Source: Lachnocurva sp045579705 (GTDB lineage: Bacteria; Bacillota; Clostridia; Lachnospirales; Lachnospiraceae). Taken from it: a DNA stretch of 41,146 nt. The notes below the pieces were generated by a model. The model did not search any database. It saw nothing but the letters and a program-made list of their open reading frames with translations, and had not been told where the DNA came from. This document shows positions 7,211 to 16,198 of this stretch, one piece after another; position 1 is the stretch's first letter; each line of letters begins with the position of its first letter. The stretch lies in assembly GCA_045579705.1 (NCBI GenBank), contig JAZNMP010000018.1, positions 1-41,146 of the forward strand, given 5' to 3'. A program made the position numbers and the translations under genes.

Positions 7211-9532
7211 ATGAAACTTCGTAGTCAAAAAGCGATTAAACAAATACATAACTACATAGATGAGTATCGAAATTTCTCAGATGCAGAACTTTCGAATCTC
7301 ACGCGACAGTTTAAATCGCGCCTAGAGTCGGGAGCCGCTTTGGATAGTATTATGGTAGAGGCATATGCTGCGATTTGTGTGGCTGATGAGAGAGTTCTCG
7401 GGATGATGCCGTATGATGAACAGATTATGGGGGCTATTGCCTTAAATCGCGGTTATCTGGCGGAGATGGCTACGGGAGAAGGAAAGACTTTAATGGCGAC
7501 TATGCCCCTGTATTTAAATGCGTTAACGGGGCGTAGCACGATTCTCGTTACAGCAAATGAATATCTGGCTATTCGTGATGCAAATGAGATGGGACCTGTG
7601 TACAGATTTATGGGACTTACATGTATGGCGGGCGTTAAAGAAAACGCGGATGCAAAGATAACGAATGATGAAAAAAGAGAATTCTATTCTTCGGATGTGC
7701 TATACACGACGCACTCTGCTTTGGGCTTTGACTATTTGTTTGAGAATCTGGTAAAGACTCCAGAGGAGCGATTCCTGAGAGATTTTTACTTTATCATTAT
7801 AGATGAAGCGGATATGGTTCTTCTAGATGCATCTCAGATGCCATTGGTTATTTCTGGAACTCCACGTGTTCAGTCAAATGTAATTGAGATTGCGGATTTC
7901 TTCGTATCAATTCTGGATGAAGAGAAAGATGTAGAAGTAGAGAATCATGCAGTGTGGCTTACGAAGGCAGGAATTAAATACGCGGAAGATTTTTTTGGAA
8001 TAGATAATTTCTATAAAGAGGAATACTTTGAGTTAAATCGACAGATTACATTAGCGCTTCGTGCGCGATTCCTCTTTACGCTACAGAAAGACTACATCAT
8101 CTCAGATGATGGAGAAATCATACTGCTTGATAATGGTACAGGTCGATCTCTTCCAGGAATGAAACTTCGAGGTGGAATGCATCAGGCATTAGAGCAGAAA
8201 GAGAAACTTGAGGTATCCAGCGAGCAGAGATCTGTCGCATCCATTACTTATCAGAATCTGTTTCTGATGTTCCCTAAGATGTCAGGAATGAGTGGAACTC
8301 TGTATGATGCGAAGATGGAACTCTTTAAAGTATATAACAAACGGGTTATTTCGATTCCGACACATAAGCCTTGTATTCGAGATGACAAGGCAGACAAATA
8401 CTACACGAGTGGTGCTCAGCAATTTAAAGCGGTTATTCGTGAGACTGTAAACAGACATTTTAAGTCACAGCCGGTTTTGATCGTTACTTCGACTATTAAT
8501 GATACGAAGATTATATCCGGTCTCCTTACGGAAAAAAGAATTCCTCATAGTGTATTGAATGCCAATAATATCTTTTGGGAATCTGACATTATTAAGGAGG
8601 CAGGGCGTAGAGGCGCTGTAACGGTTTCGACAGGTTTGGCTGGACGAGGAACTGATATCAAATTGGAAGAGGGAGTAAATGAGCTAGGTGGTTTATGCGT
8701 GCTCGGTGTAGGACGTATGGATAATACTCGACTGGAAAGACAGGTTCGAGGTCGAGCTGGCAGGCAGGGTGATAATGGTATGAGCCAGTTCTATGTATCT
8801 CTCGAAGATGAAATAGTTAAATTCATGGGAGAGAAATATGTAGAGAAATTACTAACTTCTGGGGTTGATTATTCGGAGTTTAAACTTAAACGTGTTATTG
8901 ATAGAGCACAGCGTATTCATATGGATAAATCACAGCACACTAGAGAGATGGTCCTGAAATATGACCGTATCCTGAAGAGACAGAGAGATATACTGTATGA
9001 TGCCAGAAACCGTTTGATCAATCAGAAAGAACTGGATGTAGAACTGCTGTATCAGATTCTGAAATACAATATATATAAATATGTTAAGTCAAAGAAACAT
9101 ATTTCGAAACAGGAACTTTCGAGATTTTTGCTGGATAATCTTTCTTATGAGATTGGTGATACTTTTGACCGAAATACCAGATTAAAGGGGCGCAAACTGG
9201 CAAAGTATATTTACCAGTACAGCATAGAGGTCTTTGACAGAAAGATGAGTGGCTTTGAGAATTCGAACAGAAAGAAGGAATACGTAAATCTATGTGTGCT
9301 CAAAGCACTGGATGACGCGTGGATAGAGGAAGTTGACTATTTGCAACAGCTTCAGTCAGCTATTTCCGGACGCTCTCTGGCACAGAGAAATCCAGTGTTT
9401 GAGTATAGTGAGGAAGCGTACAAACATTTTAGACGAATGGAAGATATGATTCGAGAGAGCATCATGAGGAATCTATTGCTTTCGACATATGACTATGATG
9501 CAGCAGGAAAGATTAGAATTATCTATCCATAA
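7211..9532 (+). CDS. secA2: Accessory Sec ATPase SecA2
   Basis: A 773-residue SecA-family motor that drives the adhesin through SecY2. Walker A is MATGEGKT (about 86-93) and Walker B IIDEADM is near residue 197. TGLAGRGTDI and VRGRAGRQGD (about 505-520) are the second helicase-domain motifs. It is shorter than housekeeping SecA (about 840-900 residues) and lacks the C-terminal cysteine-rich zinc tail, as expected of SecA2. GGGG lies about 15 nt upstream of ATG 7211. Confidence 0.95.
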   Translation: MKLRSQKAIKQIHNYIDEYRNFSDAELSNLTRQFKSRLESGAALDSIMVEAYAAICVADERVLGMMPYDEQIMGAIALNRGYLAEMATGEGKTLMATMPLYLNALTGRSTILVTANEYLAIRDANEMGPVYRFMGLTCMAGVKENADAKITNDEKREFYSSDVLYTTHSALGFDYLFENLVKTPEERFLRDFYFIIIDEADMVLLDASQMPLVISGTPRVQSNVIEIADFFVSILDEEKDVEVENHAVWLTKAGIKYAEDFFGIDNFYKEEYFELNRQITLALRARFLFTLQKDYIISDDGEIILLDNGTGRSLPGMKLRGGMHQALEQKEKLEVSSEQRSVASITYQNLFLMFPKMSGMSGTLYDAKMELFKVYNKRVISIPTHKPCIRDDKADKYYTSGAQQFKAVIRETVNRHFKSQPVLIVTSTINDTKIISGLLTEKRIPHSVLNANNIFWESDIIKEAGRRGAVTVSTGLAGRGTDIKLEEGVNELGGLCVLGVGRMDNTRLERQVRGRAGRQGDNGMSQFYVSLEDEIVKFMGEKYVEKLLTSGVDYSEFKLKRVIDRAQRIHMDKSQHTREMVLKYDRILKRQRDILYDARNRLINQKELDVELLYQILKYNIYKYVKSKKHISKQELSRFLLDNLSYEIGDTFDRNTRLKGRKLAKYIYQYSIEVFDRKMSGFENSNRKKEYVNLCVLKALDDAWIEEVDYLQQLQSAISGRSLAQRNPVFEYSEEAYKHFRRMEDMIRESIMRNLLLSTYDYDAAGKIRIIYP

Positions 9533-9570
9533 ATATTAAGTGGTTAAATAGACGAGGTGAGAAATACAAG

Positions 9571-11052
9571 ATGATTTATAACTTTAATCTCGGAATAGGA
9601 TGGGCGTCTAGTGGAGTAGAGTTTGCACAGAAGTATAGAAATAGCTGTTTTCATAAGGCTGGACTTCCTGCAAAGTTTATCTTTACAGATTTGATTACGA
9701 CAGACAATATCGAACATTATACACGTAATATGGGATTTTTGGATTCAGAGATTATATGGCTTTATTCGTATTTTACGGATTATCCGATAGCTCCAACATC
9801 CTATTCGAGAGTAGATTTTGAGAAAAAAATAGACAGGGAGTTTACATATTCCAGGCAGGGCTCAAAGGGAAGGTATAATTTTTCCAATAATGGTTATTAC
9901 TCTGTATTCTTTGTGGATGATGAATCGGAGTGCATTAACCGTGTGGAATATGTTCAGAATGGAATCCTGATTCGGAAGGATTACTTTACGATAGGACGGC
10001 TGTTTAGTGAGTATTATATTCCGCTGAATGGTGCTGCTAGAGTATGTCAGAGAAAGTTCTATAATCAGGATGGAACAGTGAGTTTTGAAGAAATCGTAGA
10101 TGGAAAGGAAAGCTGGTTTAGATTTAAAGGCGGTGCACTTCTGTCAAAGCAGGAACTCGTTCGTAAACTTTGTCAGGAGCTTGAGCTTACATCTGAGGAT
10201 ACAGTAATTCTGGATAGAACTTCGGAAATAGGACAGGCGGTTATGGAATCTGTCGGAGATGCTAAACTCGGTGTCGTGATTCATGCTGAGCATTATAGTT
10301 TGAATCACGCAAATGGAGATTATATCCTTTGGAATAACTATTATGAGTATCCTTTCTCAAATCATAGATTTATAGATTTCTATGTAGTTGCTACAGAGTT
10401 GCAGAAACAGATTTTGGAAGAACAATTTGAAAAGTATAATCACGTGAAACCTCTAGTATATGCGATTCCGGTTGGAAATCTGGATAAATTACGGGACTGT
10501 GAAGACAGGAAGCCGTATTCTATTATCAGCGCTTCTAGATTGGCAAAGGAGAAGCATTTAGATTTAGCGATAAAGGCTTGCGTTATGGCAAAGGCTGAAG
10601 TGCCACAGATCAGTCTGGATATTTACGGCGAAGGCCCTCTAAAGACAGATCTAAAGAGACTGATAGAGGAAAATGATGCTGGAGATTATATCAGATTGTT
10701 AGGGCAGCGGGACTTAGAAGATATATATGAACGTTATGAACTCTATTTATCGGCTTCATATTCGGAAGGTTTTGGATTGTCGTTGATGGAAGCCTTAGGC
10801 TCAGGTAATGCGATTATTGGTTTCGATGTTCCTTATGGAAACAAAAATTTCGTTTCTGACTCGGAGAATGGATATCTCGTTCCATTTAACGAAGAGGATA
10901 GCGAATTGGTTCAGGTAGAAATGCTTAGAGATTCAATCGTAAAGTATTTTAAGGAAAGCTCCAGAGAGGCTTTTAAAGAGAAATCATACGAGAAAGCGAG
11001 AAAGTATTTGACAGAAGAGGTGAGTGCTTTATGGAAAAATATGGTTCTTTAG
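9571..11052 (+). CDS. gtfA: Glycosyltransferase GtfA (Gtf1), adhesin O-GlcNAc transferase
   Basis: A 493-residue GT4-family glycosyltransferase. Together with GtfB it adds the first GlcNAc to Ser/Thr of the repeat region in the cytoplasm. The N-terminus MIYNFNLGIGWASSGVE is typical of Gtf1. The middle beta-rich domain is the one that contacts GtfB in studied systems. The C-terminal GT-B half carries SASRLAKEKHLDLAI and an E-X7-E motif (EGFGLSLME, about residue 407). GAGGTGAG precedes ATG 9571. The end overlaps gtfB by 22 nt. Confidence 0.92.
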   Translation: MIYNFNLGIGWASSGVEFAQKYRNSCFHKAGLPAKFIFTDLITTDNIEHYTRNMGFLDSEIIWLYSYFTDYPIAPTSYSRVDFEKKIDREFTYSRQGSKGRYNFSNNGYYSVFFVDDESECINRVEYVQNGILIRKDYFTIGRLFSEYYIPLNGAARVCQRKFYNQDGTVSFEEIVDGKESWFRFKGGALLSKQELVRKLCQELELTSEDTVILDRTSEIGQAVMESVGDAKLGVVIHAEHYSLNHANGDYILWNNYYEYPFSNHRFIDFYVVATELQKQILEEQFEKYNHVKPLVYAIPVGNLDKLRDCEDRKPYSIISASRLAKEKHLDLAIKACVMAKAEVPQISLDIYGEGPLKTDLKRLIEENDAGDYIRLLGQRDLEDIYERYELYLSASYSEGFGLSLMEALGSGNAIIGFDVPYGNKNFVSDSENGYLVPFNEEDSELVQVEMLRDSIVKYFKESSREAFKEKSYEKARKYLTEEVSALWKNMVL

Positions 11053-12377
11053 ATAAAGGGTTATTGTTGCTGGATCATATGGATGATAAAGCTGTGCTCT
11101 TGTATGAGTCTTTTAAGAAGGCCGGATTCGAAGGCGTGACTCTGGTAGTTGAAGATGATGGATTTATTCCGGATGATGTGGTTGGATTGTATAGGTTCTT
11201 TATAAAGAAAGGCAATCCGACGATTCAGCCCAGATTTTTTAACCAGATAGATAGCGAAGACTATTGGGTTATTACAGCGAATAATCAATCAGGCGAGATT
11301 TCAGATATGGGTATTCTCAAAGGGCGGATTAATTATACGAAACGTTATAAAGATGAAAAAAGAATTGTTTCATCGGTGGATTGGCTGGATGAGAAGAGCA
11401 TCGTACGTGCTACAGATTATTATGATATCTACGGTGAATTATATTCTAGAAGTTCATATGATTCGAATGGAAAGATGTTGATTCGAACTTACTATGACGA
11501 GGAGTTTAGAGAAATCATAGTATGCAACTTTATAACAGGGGATATCATCCTAAATGAAGGTGATCTGGTACACGTTTTTCATGAAAAAGTAGAGTTTATA
11601 GCTTTTTTAATTGATAAAATGGCAAAAATACAGGATACTAGTATTAGGAAGATATATTATAACTCTTTAGGTACTCCGTTACTCTATACACTTCGAGTTT
11701 CTGCGGATTCCAGCCTGATTTGGCAGGAAGGGTTTCGTGAAGAGTTGCCAGGAAATATGAAATATATATTGGATGGAAAGAGCAATACGAAACGAATCTA
11801 TGTTCAGGATTCAAAAGCTTTAGAACATTTTAAAACCCTGACTGATAAGCAGGAAATGTTTGAAGAACTTGGATATTTATACAGTTTTAGCCGAAATAAT
11901 AGATATAGCAGAAATGTGTTTATCTGTACTAACTCGGATCAGATAGTAGGGCTTATGGATTTGGTTCAGAGATATCCTGAGCTGAACTTTCATATAGCTG
12001 CTGTAACGGAGATGTCGACGAAGTTGCTTTTATTTTCGAAATATCAAAATGTTAGATTGTATCCTGGCATTTCTGATGAGATGTGTAGGAAACTTTTTCA
12101 AAAATGCGATATCTATTTGGATATAAATCGCGGAAATGAGCTTTTGAATACTATTCATAAAGCGTTTCTGGAAAATATGCTGATTCTTTCTCTTGAGGAG
12201 ACGAAGCACAATACGGACTACGTTCCTAAGGAACATATCTATAGCGATATAGAATCTCTGATGGAGGTTCTGTCAGAGGTACTTAAGGACCCAGATGTGT
12301 GGGATAGAGAACTCGAGAAACAGAGAGAACATGCGATGTTATGTAGTGCAGTCACATATAGAAATATGTTTATATAG
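11031..12377 (+). CDS. gtfB: GtfB (Gtf2), chaperone subunit of the adhesin glycosyltransferase
   Basis: A 448-residue partner of GtfA. GtfB has the same overall fold but acts mainly as a substrate-binding chaperone that lets GtfA modify successive serines. The N-terminal half has the shared beta-rich domain (YYDIYGELYSRSSYDSNGK and similar). The C-terminal half resembles a degenerate GT-B fold without an E-X7-E motif. It starts inside the end of gtfA after AGAGGTGAG, which indicates translational coupling and stoichiometric production. Confidence 0.9.
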   Translation: MEKYGSLDKGLLLLDHMDDKAVLLYESFKKAGFEGVTLVVEDDGFIPDDVVGLYRFFIKKGNPTIQPRFFNQIDSEDYWVITANNQSGEISDMGILKGRINYTKRYKDEKRIVSSVDWLDEKSIVRATDYYDIYGELYSRSSYDSNGKMLIRTYYDEEFREIIVCNFITGDIILNEGDLVHVFHEKVEFIAFLIDKMAKIQDTSIRKIYYNSLGTPLLYTLRVSADSSLIWQEGFREELPGNMKYILDGKSNTKRIYVQDSKALEHFKTLTDKQEMFEELGYLYSFSRNNRYSRNVFICTNSDQIVGLMDLVQRYPELNFHIAAVTEMSTKLLLFSKYQNVRLYPGISDEMCRKLFQKCDIYLDINRGNELLNTIHKAFLENMLILSLEETKHNTDYVPKEHIYSDIESLMEVLSEVLKDPDVWDRELEKQREHAMLCSAVTYRNMFI

Positions 12378-12390
12378 AGGAGGTTAAATT

Positions 12391-12591
12391 ATGGATGTTT
12401 TAAAGGGAATTTTATTCGGTAAATCAAATGACGCGTTCTTAGTAGTTATCTTTCTGGAATGGATTTTAGCTGCTTATGGAATCGGTATGACGATTTCCAC
12501 AAAGAAACTTTGGGCTAAACTCATCAATTTAGTATTAACTGTGCTATGGGTTGTATGTGCCGTATTAAACATGATTACGTATTTTAAGTAA
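12391..12591 (+). CDS. Small two-helix membrane protein, possible Asp4/Asp5 analogue
   Basis: A 66-residue protein preceded by a strong GAGGAGG site and lying 13 nt after gtfB. Two hydrophobic segments are visible, about 15-35 and 43-64, joined by a short basic loop (TKKLWAK). I do not recognise the family. Streptococcal accessory Sec operons carry small SecE/SecG-like proteins (Asp4, Asp5), and a two-helix layout fits SecG. It could equally belong to the pilus-like module that follows. The role is inferred only from position and topology. Confidence 0.7.
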   Translation: MDVLKGILFGKSNDAFLVVIFLEWILAAYGIGMTISTKKLWAKLINLVLTVLWVVCAVLNMITYFK

Positions 12592-12611
12592 TAGCCAGGA
12601 TGAGGTAGTTG

Positions 12612-13559
12612 ATGACTTTCGTTAAAAGGAGACGTATTTCTTTGCACAGGTGGAGTCTGGCCTTAGGGCTTATGATTATGGTTCTGTTGAACTCTGGATG
12701 CAAGGATAAAAAAGAGGTAGATGAGAATACGGATTCCCATCGCGAAACGATTACACAGATTAAGGTAGCAGAGTCATTAGGAGTCGATGTGCTCACTAAT
12801 GACTCTGGTACTATTTCTTTTGATGCCTCCGATTTAGCGCACGGTCATATTATCGTTAAATACACAGGGACAGCGGACAAGGTTCAGGTTCAGGTCGAAG
12901 ACTCAAAGGGAAATAGAACCCCTTATCCGTTAAAGATAGGATCTAATGAGGCGATTCCTTTTACAGAAGGGAATGGCGATTACAAGGTTACTCTACTGGA
13001 ACACGTGGAGAACAACCTCTATTCTATAGGATTATCTCAAGACTATAAGGTGGAGATGAGAGATGAGAATGATGCTTTTTGCTATCCGAATCAGTATTCC
13101 GACTATAATCCCGACTCAGCATGTGTGAAAAAAGGTCGTGAGATTTCCGATTCTTCCAGTTCAGATTTAGATTACATTAAGCGTGTTTATAACTTTATCA
13201 TCAAAGAAATCAAATATGATGAGGATTTTGCAAAGAATATTCCAGTTAATTATATTCCAAATCCTGATGAAACTCTTTCTACAAAGAAAGGAATCTGTTT
13301 GGATTATGCATCTTTGACAACGGCGATGCTCAGATCACAGGGCTTGCCGACGAAGTTGGAAGTGGGATATTCCGGAGATGCATATCACGCATGGATCAGT
13401 GTGTGGACGAAAGAAACGGGATGGATAGACAATGTAATTCGATTCGATGGAAAGAAATGGACACTTATCGATCCGACTTTGGCTGCGAATAATTCAAAGC
13501 AAAGTGTACGCAGGTATATAGGTGATGGATCAAATTATACTTTGAAATTTGTTTATTGA
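12612..13559 (+). CDS. Transglutaminase-fold lipoprotein
   Basis: A 315-residue lipoprotein with a transglutaminase-like (papain-type) domain. The signal ends in a lipobox LNSGC (Cys30). ATG 12612 is chosen because GAGGT at 12602-12606 is well spaced; TTG 12609 is too close. Residues about 50-150 form a small beta-rich region. The catalytic triad is visible as Cys229 (GICLDYASL), His259 (DAYHAWI) and Asp287 (LIDPTLA). Such domains act as cysteine proteases, amidases or crosslinkers, and the substrate cannot be read from sequence. It sits between the adhesin-export and pilus-like genes, so action on adhesin or pilin at the outer membrane face is possible. Confidence 0.85.
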   Translation: MTFVKRRRISLHRWSLALGLMIMVLLNSGCKDKKEVDENTDSHRETITQIKVAESLGVDVLTNDSGTISFDASDLAHGHIIVKYTGTADKVQVQVEDSKGNRTPYPLKIGSNEAIPFTEGNGDYKVTLLEHVENNLYSIGLSQDYKVEMRDENDAFCYPNQYSDYNPDSACVKKGREISDSSSSDLDYIKRVYNFIIKEIKYDEDFAKNIPVNYIPNPDETLSTKKGICLDYASLTTAMLRSQGLPTKLEVGYSGDAYHAWISVWTKETGWIDNVIRFDGKKWTLIDPTLAANNSKQSVRRYIGDGSNYTLKFVY

Positions 13560-13574
13560 TTAAGGGGCAGATAT

Positions 13575-14624
13575 ATGAGCCAGAAGACAAAAGAAACGGG
13601 ATTTAAAGCAAATGATTTGTATGTAGCTGATTTCTGTGAACAGATGGCAGAGATATTAAAGGCAGGTCTAACTGTAGAGTATGGTTTGGAACTTATGCTC
13701 GAAGATGATGAGCTTAGACCACAGGAAAAAGCAGTTCTCGAAAACATGCTTATAGATATTCGCTCTCAGGGTGAGTTATCAAAGGCGATGTACAACACCG
13801 GAATCTATCCAAAACAGATTATCGATATGATTTCTATCGGTGAGAAGACGGGGCATCTCGAGAAGATACTTTATTCGCTTAAGAATGAGTATGAGAGACG
13901 CTATGCTATAAAAAAGAGTGTAAGAAATATCGTAGTTTATCCGCTTTCTATTTCCATGGTGACTTTACTGCTGATAGGTATAATCCTGGTGTTTGTGATG
14001 CCTGTTTTTAAACATTCATACGCATCGCTCGGTATTGAGATGAGTGGAGTAGCGAAGCTGTTGTTCGATATCGGAGAAGTCCTTTCAAAGATAGGTTTGC
14101 CGCTTGCTTTCATTCTTATAGTCGTATTCTTAGGTGTACTGGTTTATGTACAGTATTCTTTTAAGACGAATAAAGGTACTGTAGTTTACAGGATATTAGA
14201 GAACAAGGAAACTCTGGATCAGTGTAAGTTCGCAGGAATCATGGCTTTGTATTTTTCCGGTGGTATTCCGGTTTCAGAAGGCTTAAATATGGCTCTCGAA
14301 TTTACTGCAAATGAAGAATTCAAGCAAAAGGTTCGTAAGTGTATCGAAGAAGAGGAACTTGGCGTTAAATTCTGTGATGCAGTTCGTAATTCTGGAATTT
14401 TTCATGGCAGAATCGCACGTAGGATTACGATGGCACAGAATACAGCTGAACTCGATGTGGTTATGAATGAAATAGCTGATGAGTTACAGGTGGATTTGGA
14501 TCAGAGTGTAAATCGTAGAATGGCTTTCGTAGAACCTGTACTGGTAGGAACACTTTCACTGATTTCAGTATTGATATTGTTCTCCGTAATGTTACCGCTT
14601 CTCGGTGTTATGAGTTCGATTTAG
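13575..14624 (+). CDS. pilC: PilC/GspF-family inner-membrane platform protein
   Basis: A 349-residue type II secretion F-domain protein that anchors the pilus ATPase at the membrane. Two F domains are visible (about 15-140 and 215-340), with the typical phrases GEKTGHLEKIL and ALYFSGGIPVSEGLNMAL. Three hydrophobic segments lie near 120-145, 170-195 and the C-terminus. It is somewhat shorter than classical PilC (about 400) because the N-terminal extension is missing. ATG 13575 follows AAGGGGC by 7 nt, 15 nt after the lipoprotein gene. Confidence 0.87.
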   Translation: MSQKTKETGFKANDLYVADFCEQMAEILKAGLTVEYGLELMLEDDELRPQEKAVLENMLIDIRSQGELSKAMYNTGIYPKQIIDMISIGEKTGHLEKILYSLKNEYERRYAIKKSVRNIVVYPLSISMVTLLLIGIILVFVMPVFKHSYASLGIEMSGVAKLLFDIGEVLSKIGLPLAFILIVVFLGVLVYVQYSFKTNKGTVVYRILENKETLDQCKFAGIMALYFSGGIPVSEGLNMALEFTANEEFKQKVRKCIEEEELGVKFCDAVRNSGIFHGRIARRITMAQNTAELDVVMNEIADELQVDLDQSVNRRMAFVEPVLVGTLSLISVLILFSVMLPLLGVMSSI

Positions 14625-14633
14625 GTGATAGAT

Positions 14634-14933
14634 ATGAGAAAAGCTCTAAAGTTTATCATGTATATATTGCTGGTAGGCGCTTTTGTGAGCGCCGTATTAA
14701 GCATGTCTATCCGTGACGAGAAGAGAGAACAGGAGACATTGTTAAAGGCTGTAGAGAGGGATATCAGCGCTTACTACGCTATGGAAGGATATTATCCTGA
14801 AGATGTGAGCGAGTTGGAAGAACGTTATGGTCTGAGTTATGACAAAGACAAATATTACATAGGTTATGAAATCTATGGAACAAATATCAGACCTTATGTG
14901 ACGATAGTGAATCTGAGGGATGACTATGAATGA
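14634..14933 (+). CDS. Pseudopilin-like membrane protein
   Basis: A 99-residue protein with one N-terminal hydrophobic helix (about 8-28). The soluble part begins as an amphipathic helix and ends in a small beta region, the usual pseudopilin layout (compare AVERDISAYYAMEGYYPED with GspG-type proteins). ATG 14634 follows AGGTGA by 6 nt; the in-frame GTG 14625 lies on the ribosome site itself. There is no Gly cleavage site and no Glu at position 5. The name rests on fold impression and on being directly after pilC. Confidence 0.7.
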   Translation: MRKALKFIMYILLVGAFVSAVLSMSIRDEKREQETLLKAVERDISAYYAMEGYYPEDVSELEERYGLSYDKDKYYIGYEIYGTNIRPYVTIVNLRDDYE

Positions 14934-15390
14934 GAAGTATAAGAACAAACAAGTGATGTTTTTTCCGCTGATGGTCTTCATAATCTTTGCTTTCCTTATG
15001 ATTGGTTTATGCATCTATAGTGCAAATTTCTACAGACGCATCAGTAATACATCGGATCATCTGTTTAAGGAAACGGTATTCTTAAACTACATCAGAACGA
15101 AGGTTAGAAATGTCTCAGAGGATGGAGAGGTCACACTCATGAAGCACGATGGACATGATGTGATCTGCATTACTGATGAGAATGACTACGTGACCTATAT
15201 CTACTATCATGATGGAAATCTGTATGAGACTTATCAGGAGGCGTCTAGAGGATTTGATTCAAAGGATGGCTCAAAGATATTAGAGATAGATGATTTTAAA
15301 GTTGATTTATCACAGGACAGATTGTTGGTTCAGATGAAAGATGTAGGCGAGTGGCAGCAAGTTATCGTGGGAATAAAAGGTGAGGAGTAA
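14926..15390 (+). CDS. Membrane-anchored pilus-module protein (DUF4860-like)
   Basis: A 154-residue protein with one hydrophobic helix (about 10-32, beginning VMFFPLMVF) and a soluble domain of short strands. It probably matches the DUF4860 family found beside type II/IV pilus genes in Clostridia (from memory). ATG 14926 is preferred to ATG 14920 because GAGGG at 14915-14919 leaves 6 nt to it. It overlaps the previous stop by 8 nt. It lacks the prepilin Gly and Glu5, so it is probably an assembly or minor pilin protein. Confidence 0.72.
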   Translation: MNEKYKNKQVMFFPLMVFIIFAFLMIGLCIYSANFYRRISNTSDHLFKETVFLNYIRTKVRNVSEDGEVTLMKHDGHDVICITDENDYVTYIYYHDGNLYETYQEASRGFDSKDGSKILEIDDFKVDLSQDRLLVQMKDVGEWQQVIVGIKGEE

Positions 15391-15393
15391 CAG

Positions 15394-15810
15394 ATGGTAA
15401 AGAAGTATATGGATACTGCGGATAACCGTCATGCATATCTATTTATGCTGGAAGTTATCGTAGCGATAGGTATCTTCGTGATAACTGCATCTATCATAGT
15501 GATGCTCTTCGTCAGAGCAAAGGATTATGATACGAAGACCCGCGATATACATGAAGCGAATGCGTATCTTACCAATCTGGCAGAACAGATTCGACTATAT
15601 GATAGTTCCGAGCAGATGGAAGAGAAACTTACAGAAGCCGGTTTCAAGAAAAAAGATGATACTCACTATGAATACGAGAATCGTTCTTATGTTTATTCAG
15701 TGGATTTAAAGAATGATGATGGATTAGTAGATTTCAATCTGGCTTGTTTTAAAGGTAAGAAGGAAATAGTTCAGTTTGATGTAGAACATTATATAGGAGA
15801 TATGCGATGA
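15394..15810 (+). CDS. PilV-like minor pilin
   Basis: A 138-residue protein with a pilin-like N-terminal helix. LFMLEVIVAIGIF matches the type IV pilin core including Glu5, but the residue before the expected cleavage is Tyr, not Gly. The soluble part starts with a long helix (about 45-75, ANAYLTNLAEQIRLYD). GAGGAG lies 7 nt upstream of ATG 15394. Without Gly at -1 the standard prepilin peptidase would not be expected to cut, unless the peptidase has unusual specificity. Confidence 0.75.
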   Translation: MVKKYMDTADNRHAYLFMLEVIVAIGIFVITASIIVMLFVRAKDYDTKTRDIHEANAYLTNLAEQIRLYDSSEQMEEKLTEAGFKKKDDTHYEYENRSYVYSVDLKNDDGLVDFNLACFKGKKEIVQFDVEHYIGDMR

Positions 15811-16193
15811 GAAAAAAATACTCAGCGGACAAATCTTCCTTTGGATATGGAATGGGGTTTCCGTTAATGCTGGTATTCTATGTGGTAATGGCGCTTCTTA
15901 CTTTTTCCATGATTAGTCTGATGACTGTGAAGCATAGTTATCAGAATGAAATCAGTAGTGTCGAAGGCTATAAAGAATACAATCAAGCTTGTAATAAGGC
16001 TGAAGAATGGATAGATGTTCTGAGACAGGAAGATAGTACAGCTTTGGGACAGACTTATAAGCAGGAATTTGATATCGACAAAACGAAGAAGCTCGTGGTG
16101 GCTGTGAAGTTTTGGGATAATTCTGTAAAAGTTACTGATTGGAGAGTAGTTGTAACAAAGAACTCAAAGGAACAGACTGTGAGAGGACTATAG
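15807..16193 (+). CDS. Pilin-like membrane protein with GFPLM motif
   Basis: A 128-residue protein whose start overlaps the preceding stop by 4 nt (ATGA). One hydrophobic helix (about 16-42) begins GMGFPLMLVFYVV. It thus has a Gly-Phe pair like a prepilin cut site but Leu rather than Glu at position 5, reminiscent of GspK/PilX minor pilins. The FPLM-V-F run also occurs in the protein at 14926-15390, suggesting the two share a processing or docking signal. The soluble part has no recognised domain. Confidence 0.7.
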   Translation: MRKKYSADKSSFGYGMGFPLMLVFYVVMALLTFSMISLMTVKHSYQNEISSVEGYKEYNQACNKAEEWIDVLRQEDSTALGQTYKQEFDIDKTKKLVVAVKFWDNSVKVTDWRVVVTKNSKEQTVRGL

Positions 16194-16198
16194 AAATT

